Shown here in pieces: positions 34,601-39,081 of a stretch of 64,000 nucleotides of DNA. The notes below the pieces were generated by a model that had not been told where the DNA came from, did no database searches, and saw nothing but the letters and a program-made list of their open reading frames with translations. The translations under genes and the position numbers were made by a program. This DNA comes from Hygrocybe punicea. Its lineage: Eukaryota; Basidiomycota; Agaricomycetes; Agaricales; Hygrophoraceae. The stretch covers positions 6,882,001 through 6,946,000 of the forward strand of contig OY744465.1 in the NCBI GenBank assembly GCA_963556145.1, read 5' to 3'. Each line of letters opens with the position of its first letter. Within the stretch, counting starts at the first letter, position 1.

Positions 34601-34783
34601 GAGATTGCTTGGGATGATGGTGGGCTTGCTTCGTGGTTTGGACCCACAATGACCAAGGGGGAGCATACGGCAGACGACCGCCGAACATCATACTACAGCG
34701 ATGAGCTCAAGAGTTTAGTCCCTGTCCCACCAGGATTCCATGCGCCGCCGAGGCTTGTTGAAGAAGATCCCACTTGGTCATAA
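10690..34783 (+). CDS. SAM-like-domain cargo gene of element B, split by retrotransposon C
   Basis: Model: exon 1 10690-10967, exon 2 11019-11030 continued at 33581-33974 after removing C and one ACGC target copy, exon 3 34028-34783. The exons sum to 1440 nt (479 residues), in frame, with GTACGT donors. The product is unknown. The first part is charged; an acidic stretch follows; about residues 320-385 (LHNYLVYARDSLGV to RLIAGCSRW) resemble a SAM-like helical bundle, which usually mediates protein contacts; then a basic, serine-rich tail. Its place beside the transposase inside the same perfect TIRs makes it a genuine second gene of the transposon. A role in transposition is inference. In this copy the 22.5-kb insertion must abolish it. 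Confidence 0.65.
11031..12436 (-). repeat. 3' LTR of element C
   Basis: This 1406-bp LTR starts TGTCATGACCCC and ends ACATAACA on the minus strand. It matches 32171-33576 throughout by eye. It contains a TATA-like box and seven AACAAT motifs (see the 5' copy). Confidence 0.95.
12524..13252 (-). CDS. Accessory frame of element C between pol and the 3' LTR
   Basis: This is a 242-codon frame on the element's coding strand. Two later in-frame Met codons are plausible starts, about 53 and 65 residues in. The product is rich in P, S and D in the middle, with an acidic stretch containing DFDFFMDSLP. It ends in a strongly basic region with KKRTRPKYHLKALL and KKKLKE, suggestive of nuclear targeting. 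There are no membrane segments, so it is not envelope-like. Third frames in this place are uncommon in fungal Ty3 elements. Expression is unproven; a spliced subgenomic RNA would be needed. Confidence 0.5.
   Translation of the reverse strand: MTQCPTLVLLDPPFRFPHKYFPLTSPVTSTAPLFRSALQHYQTPIYRNPYHTMTSYSSPSPSPSMDIPLRRLDLSRLFDTPTEYDTDFFTKPTSPAQTPPLPPSESDEYIDFESVNVRGVDCPPPDDFDFFMDSLPNFPMPPATVPSQSVPLDPEFREWLESPPSFSTNRNHPTSSRRNRFERPAIPALLPKPLQKKRTRPKYHLKALLNATKKNMDRLKAEGVDVQDWEEFFGKMKKKLKE
13253..14374. other. Non-coding part of element C with a TTTCG microsatellite
   Basis: 1.1 kb lies between pol and the accessory frame. An imperfect (TTTCG)n run occupies about 14007-14049. No other gene is visible; short frames on the + strand near 13808-14108 are carried by the repeat. 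Confidence 0.6.
14375..18823 (-). CDS. pol: Pol of element C: RT, RNase H, integrase, ASCH-like domain
   Basis: The open frame has 1482 codons; the true start is unclear. Its first ~110 codons overlap the gag frame, and pol is probably reached by +1 frameshifting or splicing. RT box FIDD at about 17183-17191 is intact. RNase H begins LSVDSSH. Integrase has an H-H-C-C finger (about 15800-15930) and DDE residues at about 15741 (YIDVMF), 15566 (VVTDNGG) and 15461 (GVIERGH). A basic C-terminal integrase segment leads directly into an ASCH-like domain (14440-14790) with no chromodomain. All visible catalytic residues are kept, so Pol looks functional. The N-terminal half is repeated at 22268-26459 because of the assembly duplication. 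Confidence 0.92.
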   Translation of the reverse strand: MKGLQMTPSAIISTTSVYYFGFWKKEFLKDYLNLQQSILGPFTSQSQTLSLKKKKSPSSKIPLSSFAPIAACYSLMLSMQSWICAFAALKQWQICLRKDILILPNITSPQLLSDLFTLATIFLPLCQTSLLYICLYYILLLDVIVYKFIFSKTIQDLTSLASPSIPVYKQTELTNITSVRLYEEDPQNSKHEDKPLEQFSVYYETIKDSQETTMPILVYPEDEDNQDYNLNEVPNKQESASEEADYYYIIGEGTLICEEGDILIFPCEETDSQGYPLTLTAYKRVDKKINPVPGTFPEDARVTRKFPYDPLSTLPPLPMIPPDFIPTEKLTSERLKILKINNDGFLWPEEEKLFTHLLSLNQDAIGFEDTERGTLKESYFSPYIIPTVPHVPWAFRNIPIPPGLREKVMDVLKRKIDAGVYEPSQSSYRSRWFCVSKKDGKLRIVHDLQPLNAVTIRDAGLPPILDEFVEPFAGRQCYTVFDLLWGFDARKVHPTSRDLTAFMTPLGLLRLTSLPTGFTNSPAEFQRCMCFILQDEIPHTANSFIDDLPIKGPSSIYPDQDGRPEVLLENPGIRRFIWEHAQDVHRIMHRLACAGMTISAKKTQLCRSSVVIVGQKCTPEGRCPDDSRVQKVLDWPPLKTPKDVRGFLGLCGTVRIWIENYSALAKPLAELFHKGAEFIWDERRQAAFQALKEKVSSAPALRSIDYTSDRPTYLSVDSSHIAAGFILSQEDENGNRRPARYGSIPMSERESRYSQPKLELYGLYRALRHWRLYLIGIKNLHIEVDAKFIKGMLNEPDLQPNAAINRWIQGILLFDFKLIHVPATQFRGPDALSRRELADNEEIEKHDDSWLDDIALLVHVPDPHEIRKFSFTVPTKLPYKAITLPSNNEIKLQQDKILIQVKHFLSTLEMPSTDTLQARRRFLKKTGQFYLKDDKLFRRNGQKMPSLVIMNAKKRIAILTQAHENLGHKGEQAVFDLVKLRFFWPHLRADVHYHISSCHQCQVRSLKKIEISPTISTPTAIFQKVYIDVMFMPPSGGYHFIVAARDDLSGATEVKALRSNNSHNLAKFFWEQIYCRYGAIEHVVTDNGGEVKGAFESLLRRLGIPQVRISPYNKHANGVIERGHFTLREAIVKSCEKDKTGKIKNWHKHVELASFADRITVSSVTGYSPYYLLHGTHPILPFDLTEATFMVEGFCSGLSTSDLLALRIRQLGRHQEDIDKAAAVLKQARFISKLQFDQRFHRRLQKRDYQPGELVLVYNSRLEMTIGKFKTDPRYLGPYEVVRQTRRGTYVLKELDGAVHAEHYAAFRILPYIYRTDPILYEIADQEDEAAEVEDCSVNQLISLKSGDITDIILAIKPEFAAHIASRTKNFEFRKYQVPATVCHMWLYETTPISSITGVITVGSVKIPGEVNDPSGLGNDDFDAGLKLSKYGYPIYHLHQLPVPLSADLLQKRYNTIIPHRYCIAPHSFIQEFPFSALIPIF
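14440..14790 (-). other. ASCH-like domain coding segment at the Pol C-terminus (element C)
   Basis: Key strings are IILAIKPEFAAHI, NFEFRKYQVP, WLYETTPISSITG, GLGNDDF, KYGYPIYHL and IPHRY. The first three match the ASCH consensus well (KPE...K.FE(F/Y)RK...LYE..P...I.G). Every block has a counterpart in the chromovirus C-terminus (4735-5085). Confidence 0.75.
18486..22167 (-). other. Duplicate copy of the gag-protease C-terminal part, assembly duplication
   Basis: This is the same sequence as 26122-29803. It is cut on the right by the N gap at the point that corresponds to 29803, just after the retropepsin active site. Confidence 0.85.
22168..22267. other. Assembly gap of 100 N
   Basis: There are exactly 100 Ns, the usual placeholder for a gap of unknown size. 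The left flank repeats up to 29803 and the right flank begins the repeat of 14632. Confidence 0.98.
22268..26459 (-). other. Duplicate copy of the pol N-terminal part, assembly duplication
   Basis: This is identical to the pol region starting at 14632, shifted by 7,636. The frame runs leftward into the N gap and appears to fuse with the gag frame beyond, giving a false 2657-codon frame (18486-26459). It should be counted once. Confidence 0.85.
26122..32103 (-). CDS. gag-pro: Gag-protease polyprotein of element C with a ~1,100-residue extension
   Basis: The protein has 1993 residues. Gag-like helical region about 20-200; acidic serine/aspartate stretch and lysine-rich block 210-270; zinc knuckle CYGCGGQGHGMQTC at 392-405; retropepsin with catalytic AIIDTGSQ (D728) and a DLLLGRPW flap/end motif near 800. 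After about residue 850 comes an extension without known domains, about 1,100 residues. It contains a C-x2-C-x2-H-x2-H-x2-C cluster near 1305 and lies partly in a GC- and CpG-rich island (about 27616-28720). Such a long tail is unusual for a Ty3 Gag. It stops at 26122-26124; pol overlaps in the +1 frame. Confidence 0.88.
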   Translation of the reverse strand: MSTSTSARTPDMMPLLGQKSAPAKFKGSYEEVKRFLRHYNQMCKSYAVSDKEKCERIVDYCSTKVVKLIEALESYISQDWNTLEKDITRYFDAALKETRYIVRDLMTLARIWKLKQIRTLTKWKQYERRFITIAGWLESKKKISADEKAAYFWHGINKNLRHIIETRLNTGSTPLDVTSPFPMKDVIKVAETLFERNRFDMNLADSDSDIPGRLDNSVSEDSDTDDSSEYDTDSDYEACIKRKKASKKKKAFKSKAYDSDDELFKKTVRKETEKKDNGRKGIDRKSTSTSSSHQNEVESLIKQMGKLSLDDIKYGLAYYRALKLDPDIAHCISPPELKQPQQKQAQSQQTQRPPFKISAANSVGLPPNPSTSSFTPTNSFTPSNEQRGPMTCYGCGGQGHGMQTCFQINELLKTGKITKDGLGRIVYPDGSIIRRNMGETFVQAIDRHVAEKASNVQSHFYVLQDQFSDYYQSDAEEDFEAYTIPTIKEEEIQILPAVRGPQKIGAARKEVLDGVYPPTGIKAKGKENIRPNTVLPPIPKGPVKPGPLSAQKQAQAHVPAPLPFALKKTNPFHPTEDLHTKQPVPMDIRAPIHIPSDTDSDVEMIDPSPTKPAKTHIQGHKANIDKNKIMAERHNAITRPKPTPRQSEISVNIGETQVVNQILDTPVTLRVREVLASSKELSEQLTDMIKRKNAKVSAIASSFITKDRGVLIRLQMECDRRPIEAIIDTGSQLNVISKKVWKEIIQRPMDVGKILTMNDANGGEGTLKGLVSEVPLTCGGVLTYANLYIGETVPFDLLLGRPWQRGNYVSIDERIDGTYLVFKNPEDLTNRFELMVTPSHSQVNHIRGATTAHASTSYLCTLPMELEETTTIPLTKSYEQNKALVRYNPQFQTPLKPNYFTEMITCLQDKSYLDKDKSEVKGDKSISCFNIPKNAYDGSKLFALSIAHCDDMNNEESEFSKRRKIRNGFSHQGNLDRNCYKNSEEMGETVAMSAAQTPQIPPFMINNHPLPLPVEGIHSNGHPDAGRLITSFLGNSLDYQSPHLSKFLIAATVGYRLSPGIDSLGVPFEHGILLNASLATINSPSVPPSLRMGHLVFQFYPFANPSTEENFSPPPVPPPYIEDFYSFPVTTRDPRTRPGDIIPPLEPPRNPINLPVTRIPTVGSSVPTITLTGEDDRESLLTNDEARGWSPIEGWEWDYEVGKIPLHLFTDKRLPLQYTERGRRRPSLTTTMPPENTSTLADGTTDLSATTDSNFFHFRGSEVHSTAPTNDIHHSALDISRDLFEHTDRDGYEAGDEGEVEWPGCTVCTRHPAHEKCPDFTSLTKKPSFDDYTAPAATVQLAIRTEPMNGHNAIPDSDLLDVIIPTSPRAPLVASLLESTNYIPANHERSAPAALVYDHGLPPGLNMPLDAHLRDTSPGLINHYPTSAKTPEFVFPADDDWDWPVGQVRYINPVVLEPPRMLYNHAEVNYAFPPPPHAELGREPISRPPSDPDLLSDVSNHATPGSDVGNIWFPATSYLPTPPFTPFNSSENFVPLVSSSPSMSFDDLYGDLEYSPKSPIFEEILPDLNNNSDNYLYSSNKYIDIKNTSMSVDSQSSSSVYSGSDSENKAVKILSPKPDPLTIIIPHTTSINSSLPQPYQEPGSRTRPISVSSSEDINSSSDESMDTDSDEELEWFAWTRSDSPDSEAITEFNSDLSQAIEEAQQPLDSPPGLISLSPTPPPLEDIPLLQLPPVSDNTWSLPEGEEINTPSDEYARLPFDRANALNAGERISPLFPSKDPRSPFSVRSGPLYPESNLLTQLRMEAPPIRPQSPIQVYSFTISNAGSSHQDLAAARILTAEPDHMSTFDVHISFLKAIRGSLVEGIRRIGFKLATPDWRALINERPSNDPVRYYFNHKCLLFRFLEEGVSEGLPEPATEHFRPLHFTESNPLLEEEEITFLKNSSIIFRSNRRMLLSDAINAVLDMRFRRPEAVADLLKEGYFDPPKYHKSTIT
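32149..32166 (-). other. tRNA-type primer-binding site of element C
   Basis: Four bases after the 5' LTR the minus strand reads TGGAGCCCACCGCGAGGG. This starts with TGG and would pair with a tRNA 3' end ...GGGCTCCA. I do not assign the tRNA. This differs from the self-priming arrangement of the chromovirus at 1-6087. Confidence 0.7.
32171..33576 (-). repeat. 5' LTR of element C (promoter copy)
   Basis: This is the promoter-carrying copy for the minus-strand element, 1406 bp, offset exactly 21,140 from the 3' copy. A TATAAATA box on the minus strand lies at 32918-32925. Confidence 0.95.
32918..33075 (-). promoter_or_regulatory. LTR promoter: TATA box with an upstream cluster of AACAAT motifs
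   Basis: Minus-strand TATAAATA at 32918-32925 is preceded upstream (to the right) by seven copies of GAACAATRG, read on the + strand, within about 140 bp (32935-33075; in the other LTR 11795-11935). AACAAT is the core recognised by many HMG-box factors, a class that in fungi includes mating and nutrient regulators. The cluster is seen; the regulator is inferred. Confidence 0.5.
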
Positions 34784-34894
34784 TTACTTTACGTAGCACA
34801 GCACTCATTGTTCAATGTCCAATAAAAATTTTGGCCCCCTGGGCACCAGTCTGATTGCATTGCCAATACATAATAAGGCTAAAAAAACACTTCG

Positions 34895-35949
34895 TCACAT
34901 GTAACCTGATGAACGAAACCACCCCGCTGCCTTCTCCGGTGTTATAGTCTCCATTGCATGAACAATGGTGAATAAGCCCTGGTCATGGGTATGACGGCGC
35001 AAGTATGCTTTGATGGAAGAGAAGGCGAGTTCGATAGGATTGTAGTCGGGGGAGTATGGGGGTAGATAGACGATCCGGCAATCTAAACTGTAGGTCAATA
35101 TAATGTTGTATGGAGTGCACAGGATATGACTTACGTGCTTGAGTCTCCACGAGTTCCCTGACATCTTCCGCGTGATGGATATTACAGTTGTCGAGAACAA
35201 GGACGCTCCGTGGTCCTGGATATGGATTGGTGAGAGGTATCTGGTGAAAAGGTCAAAACACAACTGATTCACTGATGAGAAACACTTACAATCATCTCCC
35301 GAAGGAATTTGACAAACCGCTCACCGGTGATGGAGCCTTCGATAACATCATAGGCAATGATGCCGTCAAGGGTGAGTACAGGTAGGATAGAATATCGTTT
35401 TCCACGCACAAACGCCTGCCGCTGCACACACCGAGCTCCAACAATCGACCAGCCATATCGCCTGTGATGCGTGCGATCGTTCATCGCACTCTCGTCCGTA
35501 AACATCAACATCAATGGGTCAGGGACGGCTTCCCCGATGCGATTCATGAAGATTGCGCGCTGGATATCATTTCTTTCAAGTGCTTGGACTGATACACGTT
35601 TGTTCGAGAAGTGGAGTCGGCGGAGAGTTCGCATGAGAGTTGAAAGTGATACATGTATGTTACGCTCGGCCAGAAGTTCTTGTTGGAGCTCGTCGAGGTA
35701 TAGGGTGTGGCAATGGGCAAGGAGTAAACGAATGAAGGTGATATCAAGGGGCGTAAGAAGGCGGCGATGTGCTGTTGGTTGGGCAGAGGGATTGTGGGTG
35801 AGGCCATATTCTCGTTGATACTGCAAAGTCTGGTAGACGAGTGACTTGCGAATGCCAAGAATATCACATATTTCTGGAACTCGGTAGCCGCGTTGGTAGA
35901 GGACAGGAATACGAGCCTTGATGCCTTTGGAGACGGTGTGGGGGGGCAT
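34895..35949 (-). CDS. Tc1/mariner-type DDE transposase of element B, two introns
   Basis: Exons 35290-35949, 35135-35240 and 34895-35082 sum to 954 nt (317 residues). The introns begin GTAAGT and end AG. N-terminal helix-turn-helix region about 1-110 (GYRVPEICDILGI, then a second HTH before SLSTLMRTL). Catalytic residues D152 (FTDESA), D237 (VLDNCNIHH) and E273 (YNPIELAF) give about 35 residues between the last two. The fold is the DDE_3 superfamily endonuclease. It would cut at the 98-bp TIRs and insert at TA. All catalytic residues and splice sites are present, so the gene looks functional. Its ATG is 14 bp inside the right TIR. Confidence 0.93.
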
Positions 35950-35962
35950 GTAGTTGTAATGT

Positions 35963-36060
35963 TGAAGCCAAGTTCAAGCTCAGACAGGGAGCCGTGACTC
36001 GGCAGTCGCTGCGCCACATTTGACTTTTTTCTCAGTTCCGCATGTTTATGCAAACAGCTG
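35963..36060 (-). repeat. Right terminal inverted repeat of element B
   Basis: This is the exact inverse of 10556-10653. The transposase ATG (35949) lies just 14 bp inside, so the promoter of the transposase probably lies in this repeat. Confidence 0.95.
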
Positions 36061-36062
36061 TA

Positions 36063-36413
36063 AGTTCGAATAAATAAATAAATAAAAACATATGCGGGCA
36101 GCAGGGAGTACCCCGCCGCCCGTTTTGTCAACCTCGGGTGCTCCATCGTCCTCGTTTGGCGTACATCAGGGGTGTTGTTGGTGGGGGTTGGTGACTTTGG
36201 GTGACTTTCGAAGTCAGCCAAGTAACCGACTTGAGACTGTCGGTTTGCGGTTCAAACTGAGTTTGAAACCGTTTCGGCCCACGGCCAAATCTCCCAAACC
36301 GAGACCGAATGGTTCGGTCTCCGCTAGAAATTCCCAAACCGAAACCGAAACCGGCGGTTTCGGTTCGGTCTAAATCGGGTTTGGGTCGGTCTGAGACCGA
36401 ACTTCCCCAACAC
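36063..36413. other. Right arm of element A
   Basis: This stretch begins with a short AAATAAATAAAT run. From about 36230 it holds dense GGTTCGG/CCGAAACC inverted motifs up to the terminal repeat. It has no coding potential. Confidence 0.7.
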
Positions 36414-36415
36414 TA

Positions 36416-36551
36416 CCACTGCCCAACCAACACCAACAGACAAAGATCCCCCTACCCGCTTCCCCCCCTATCACCGGCATCCTGACACTATTCACCACCC
36501 CTCTCCATCTTTGACCAACCCCTGCGGCCTCCCCCTAATCACTTATCTTCC
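36416..36551 (+). pseudogene. LINE ORF1 fragment between elements A and D
   Basis: The + strand stays open in one frame (codons starting at 36418), with a proline- and threonine-rich product. It joins in frame to 38873-39081 after removing D and one TA copy. Relative to the N-terminal part before A it is one base out of frame, so ORF1 carries a frameshift or A left a changed junction. Confidence 0.6.
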
Positions 36552-36909
36552 TAGTGCTACCGAAGTTCAGTTCAGTCCAGTTCAGACCCATTTTGGCTGA
36601 ACTCTGAACTAAACTCCGGGTTCAGTTCAGGATTTTATGTGAACTGAACCTGAACTGCTGTGAACCGTTTGGATTTTTTTTTCAGAGCCTGAACCAAGTT
36701 CATGAACGTTCAGACACTTAATTTTAGTATTATCACACATTTTACCAAAAACAATCACAATATATTGTAGCTATCTAATCTATCGCGGGTTTTTTCTACA
36801 ACCCGTACCCATACCCATACCCATTGCCATGGGTACAGGTTTGCGGGGGTTAATCCACAGGTCCTCAGCCGTGACTGGGTGGTGTTGGGCACACCACCAT
36901 CCTCCTGGC

Positions 36910-36966
36910 TACCTCGCGGTTGCAGCACCGACGTCAATTGACGGGGCGGTGTGCATCCGTGAGGTA
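36910..36966. repeat. Internal hairpin of element D
   Basis: TACCTC (36910-36915) pairs with GAGGTA (36961-36966), with further paired blocks CGG/CCG and CACC/GGTG. The centre is CGTCAATTGACG (36932-36943). Confidence 0.75.
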
Positions 36967-37104
36967 CGTTGGTGGTAGCCTTCGTCATGGTCGTGCTTGC
37001 GCTTGTGGTCATGGTCATGGTCATGGTTGTGTTCGTGCTAGTGGTCGTGGTTGTGCTAGTGGTCGTGGTCATGGTCATGGTCGCTGTGGTCATTGTGGTG
37101 GTCA

Positions 37105-37135
<31 letters not shown>

Positions 37136-37316
37136 ATTTGGATGGCCATGGGTTGTCGTTGTCATAGTGGTGGTGGTGGCCGCCATTGTCACCCTTGTCC
37201 TCACCGCCTGTCATCCTTGTCGGGTGTGTGGTGTTTTGTGTTGTTGGTACTGCTCTCATCATCGTTTGTTTAATTAGTAGCTAAGAAAAAGAAAGAAAAA
37301 AAAACATTCCTACTTA

Positions 37317-38354
37317 GTGTTGCCAAAGTTCAGTTTGGTCCGGTTCTGACCCTTTTTGGTGGAACCACGAACTGAACTTCAGGTCCGGTTTGGTGCATGG
37401 CCAAACCTAGACCCAGATGGTGTCGAACCATCTCGCCACGTTCGGTCTGGGTTCAGATGCGGTCTGAAACCCAGACCGAGGTGGGCTCCCATGAGCTCTG
37501 TTCTCCTTGCGAATGGCAGGCACATATCAATAGATATGGCACTGCATATCGCAAGGTAGATGGGTGTGGGGGAGTCCTCTGGTGTCCCCAAGGGATGTGG
37601 AGGGATGGGGGGTCTTGTCCCGTGGTCCCTGCCTGGCATTGCCAGCGTTGCTCTGCTGCTGTTGCAGTTGCTGCCAGTGCTGCTGCTGCTGCTGCTGTTG
37701 CTGTTGCTGTTGCCGCCGCTGATGGTGGTGGTGGTGATGTTGTGGCTGTCCTGTGGGTGGTGTTGCTGCCACGGCTGCTGCTGCCGGCATTGCTGCTGTT
37801 GCCGGTGCTGCTGCTGTTGCCGGTGCTGCTGCTGCTGCTGGCCATTGCCATTGTCGTTGTTGCCGTTGCCATTGCCATTGTTGTTGTTGACGTTGACGTT
37901 GCCATTGCCGTTGCCACCGCTGGTGGTGGTGGTGGTGGTGGTGGTGGTGGTGTTGCGGCTGTCCCGCATCCATTGGCATTGCGTTGGTGTTGGGATCCAT
38001 TTTGTGCCGTGGTGGTGTGCTTGCGATGTGGTCGCAGTCGAGTTTCCTGTAACAGATAATATTAGTAAAGTTAAGATAAATGATGAGACTTACCTGTGTC
38101 CATGAACGTGACATTGTGTCGCGTTCATTGGCCTTGCGTTGTTGTTGTTGGTGAAGAAACCTTCATGTAATGGTCACATGATACCATTTAACTCAAAAAA
38201 GTAAGTAAAGAAATATGAAAAACAAATGAAATAAATACTTTAAAAATATCTGTGTTCACGGTTTGGATGCAGTTTGGAGCCGTTCAGGAAATCCGGCCAG
38301 CCTCGAAACCCTGAACTGGGTTCAGCTAGGTTCGGAACCAAACTACGGCAACAC
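37317..38354. mobile_element. TIR element E nested in D, TA target duplication
   Basis: The left end is GTGTTGCCAAAGTTCAG; the right end read inward is GTGTTGCCGTAGTTTGG. TA stands at 37315-37316 and 38355-38356. Length 1038 bp. Subterminal CCGGTT/GGTCTG motifs are repeated. The interior is largely CTG/TTG triplet repeats (37640-37960). On the minus strand, MSRSWTQ is followed by GTAAGT and a 47-bp intron-like stretch, then a frame through the simple repeats. No transposase is encoded. Confidence 0.87.
37505..37556. repeat. Internal hairpin of element E
   Basis: CCTTGCGA (37505-37512) is the exact inverse of TCGCAAGG (37549-37556). The inner stem is CATATC/GATATG. It starts 188 bp from the left end of E, against 191 bp in A. 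Confidence 0.78.
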
Positions 38355-38872
38355 TATACCTACTGCAATGGGGGGTGGGTGCACCACCCCCCTGCTGCCC
38401 TTCTCCCCATGTCCCATCGTTGTCCATTGTTGTTGTTGCCGTTGTTGTTGTTGTTGTCGCTGTTGCTGTTGGTGGTTGAGAGCAAACCATGTCATTGACT
38501 TAAAACAAATGATAATAAAAGTAAAAGACTTACCGATTTACCTCAAATGCTTACGTTCGAGGGTCACTCTTGTGGTGATTTGTCAGGGTGTTGTCATGGC
38601 TGAGACTAAACTTTGGTGACTAAAAACGCAAATTTGCCGAAATCAGCATGTGAGTACAACTTTCATGTGAGCAAAATATACATGCCTGCGGACATTGGTT
38701 CAGCAGTTCTGAACCGCTCGTGAACTGTTCAGACAACCTGGGGGTTGCCTGAACCCCGAACTGGACCCGGGGTTCAGTTCAGCCCAAGGTGATGGACTGA
38801 ACCGAACTTCTGGTTCAGTTTGGAGTTCGAACCGGGTTCAGATCGGTTCTGAACTGAACTTTGGCAGCACTA

Positions 38873-39081
38873 CGTCTTCCAGCCAGCAAACTAGACAGAC
38901 CACCCTCACATTTGAAAGACAATGCCCATGTCAAGATGTCCCCCTCTCAACTACCCGTAGTTCGACAGACGAGCCTGCCCCATTCTCTATCGCCCCACCT
39001 CCCCTGCCCCACCCTCCTGCCTCATCTGGATCCATCGCAACTAGCAGTACTCACCCCTCAGGCCCCTTGACCGATGCCTGA
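38873..39081 (+). pseudogene. C-terminal end of LINE ORF1
   Basis: This is the continuation of the open frame of 36416-36551. It is proline/serine-rich and stops at TGA 39079-39081, overlapping the ORF2 ATG at 39074. Confidence 0.65.

Larger units (their letters stand above)
10556..36060. mobile_element. Tc1/mariner-like element B with two convergent genes
   Basis: Perfect 98-bp inverted repeats (10556-10653 and 35963-36060) begin CAGCTGTTTGCATAAACATG and are flanked by TA (10554-10555 and 36061-36062). Inside are a SAM-like gene on the + strand and a DDE transposase on the - strand, ending tail to tail 111 bp apart (34783/34895). Retrotransposon C (11031-33576) splits the first gene. Without C the element is about 2.96 kb. 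Perfect TIRs and two intact coding structures indicate recent activity. Confidence 0.93.
9524..36413. mobile_element. TIR element A, non-autonomous, TA target duplication
   Basis: The ends are GTGTTGGGGAAGTTCGG (9524-9540) and its exact inverse at 36397-36413, with a TA on each side (9522-9523 and 36414-36415). The two subterminal ~200-bp stretches are packed with direct and inverted CCGAAC/GGTTCGG motifs. Element B (10556-36060) sits inside. Without B, A is about 1.4 kb and encodes no transposase. It belongs with D and E below: similar ends, the same TA duplication and a shared internal hairpin. TA and TIR together suggest the Tc1/mariner superfamily, but no partner transposase is visible. 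Confidence 0.85.
36554..38870. mobile_element. TIR element D, non-autonomous, TA target duplication
   Basis: The left end GTGCTACCGAAGTTCAGTTC and the inverse of the right end GTGCTGCCAAAGTTCAGTTC differ at two positions. TA stands at 36552-36553 and 38871-38872. Subterminal regions are rich in repeated GTTCAG/CTGAAC. Without the nested element E it is about 1.28 kb. A (GTC/GTG)-rich tract lies at about 36960-37160, and a donor GTAAGT on the minus strand near 38531 precedes a CAA-repeat tract. No transposase is encoded. Confidence 0.88.
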
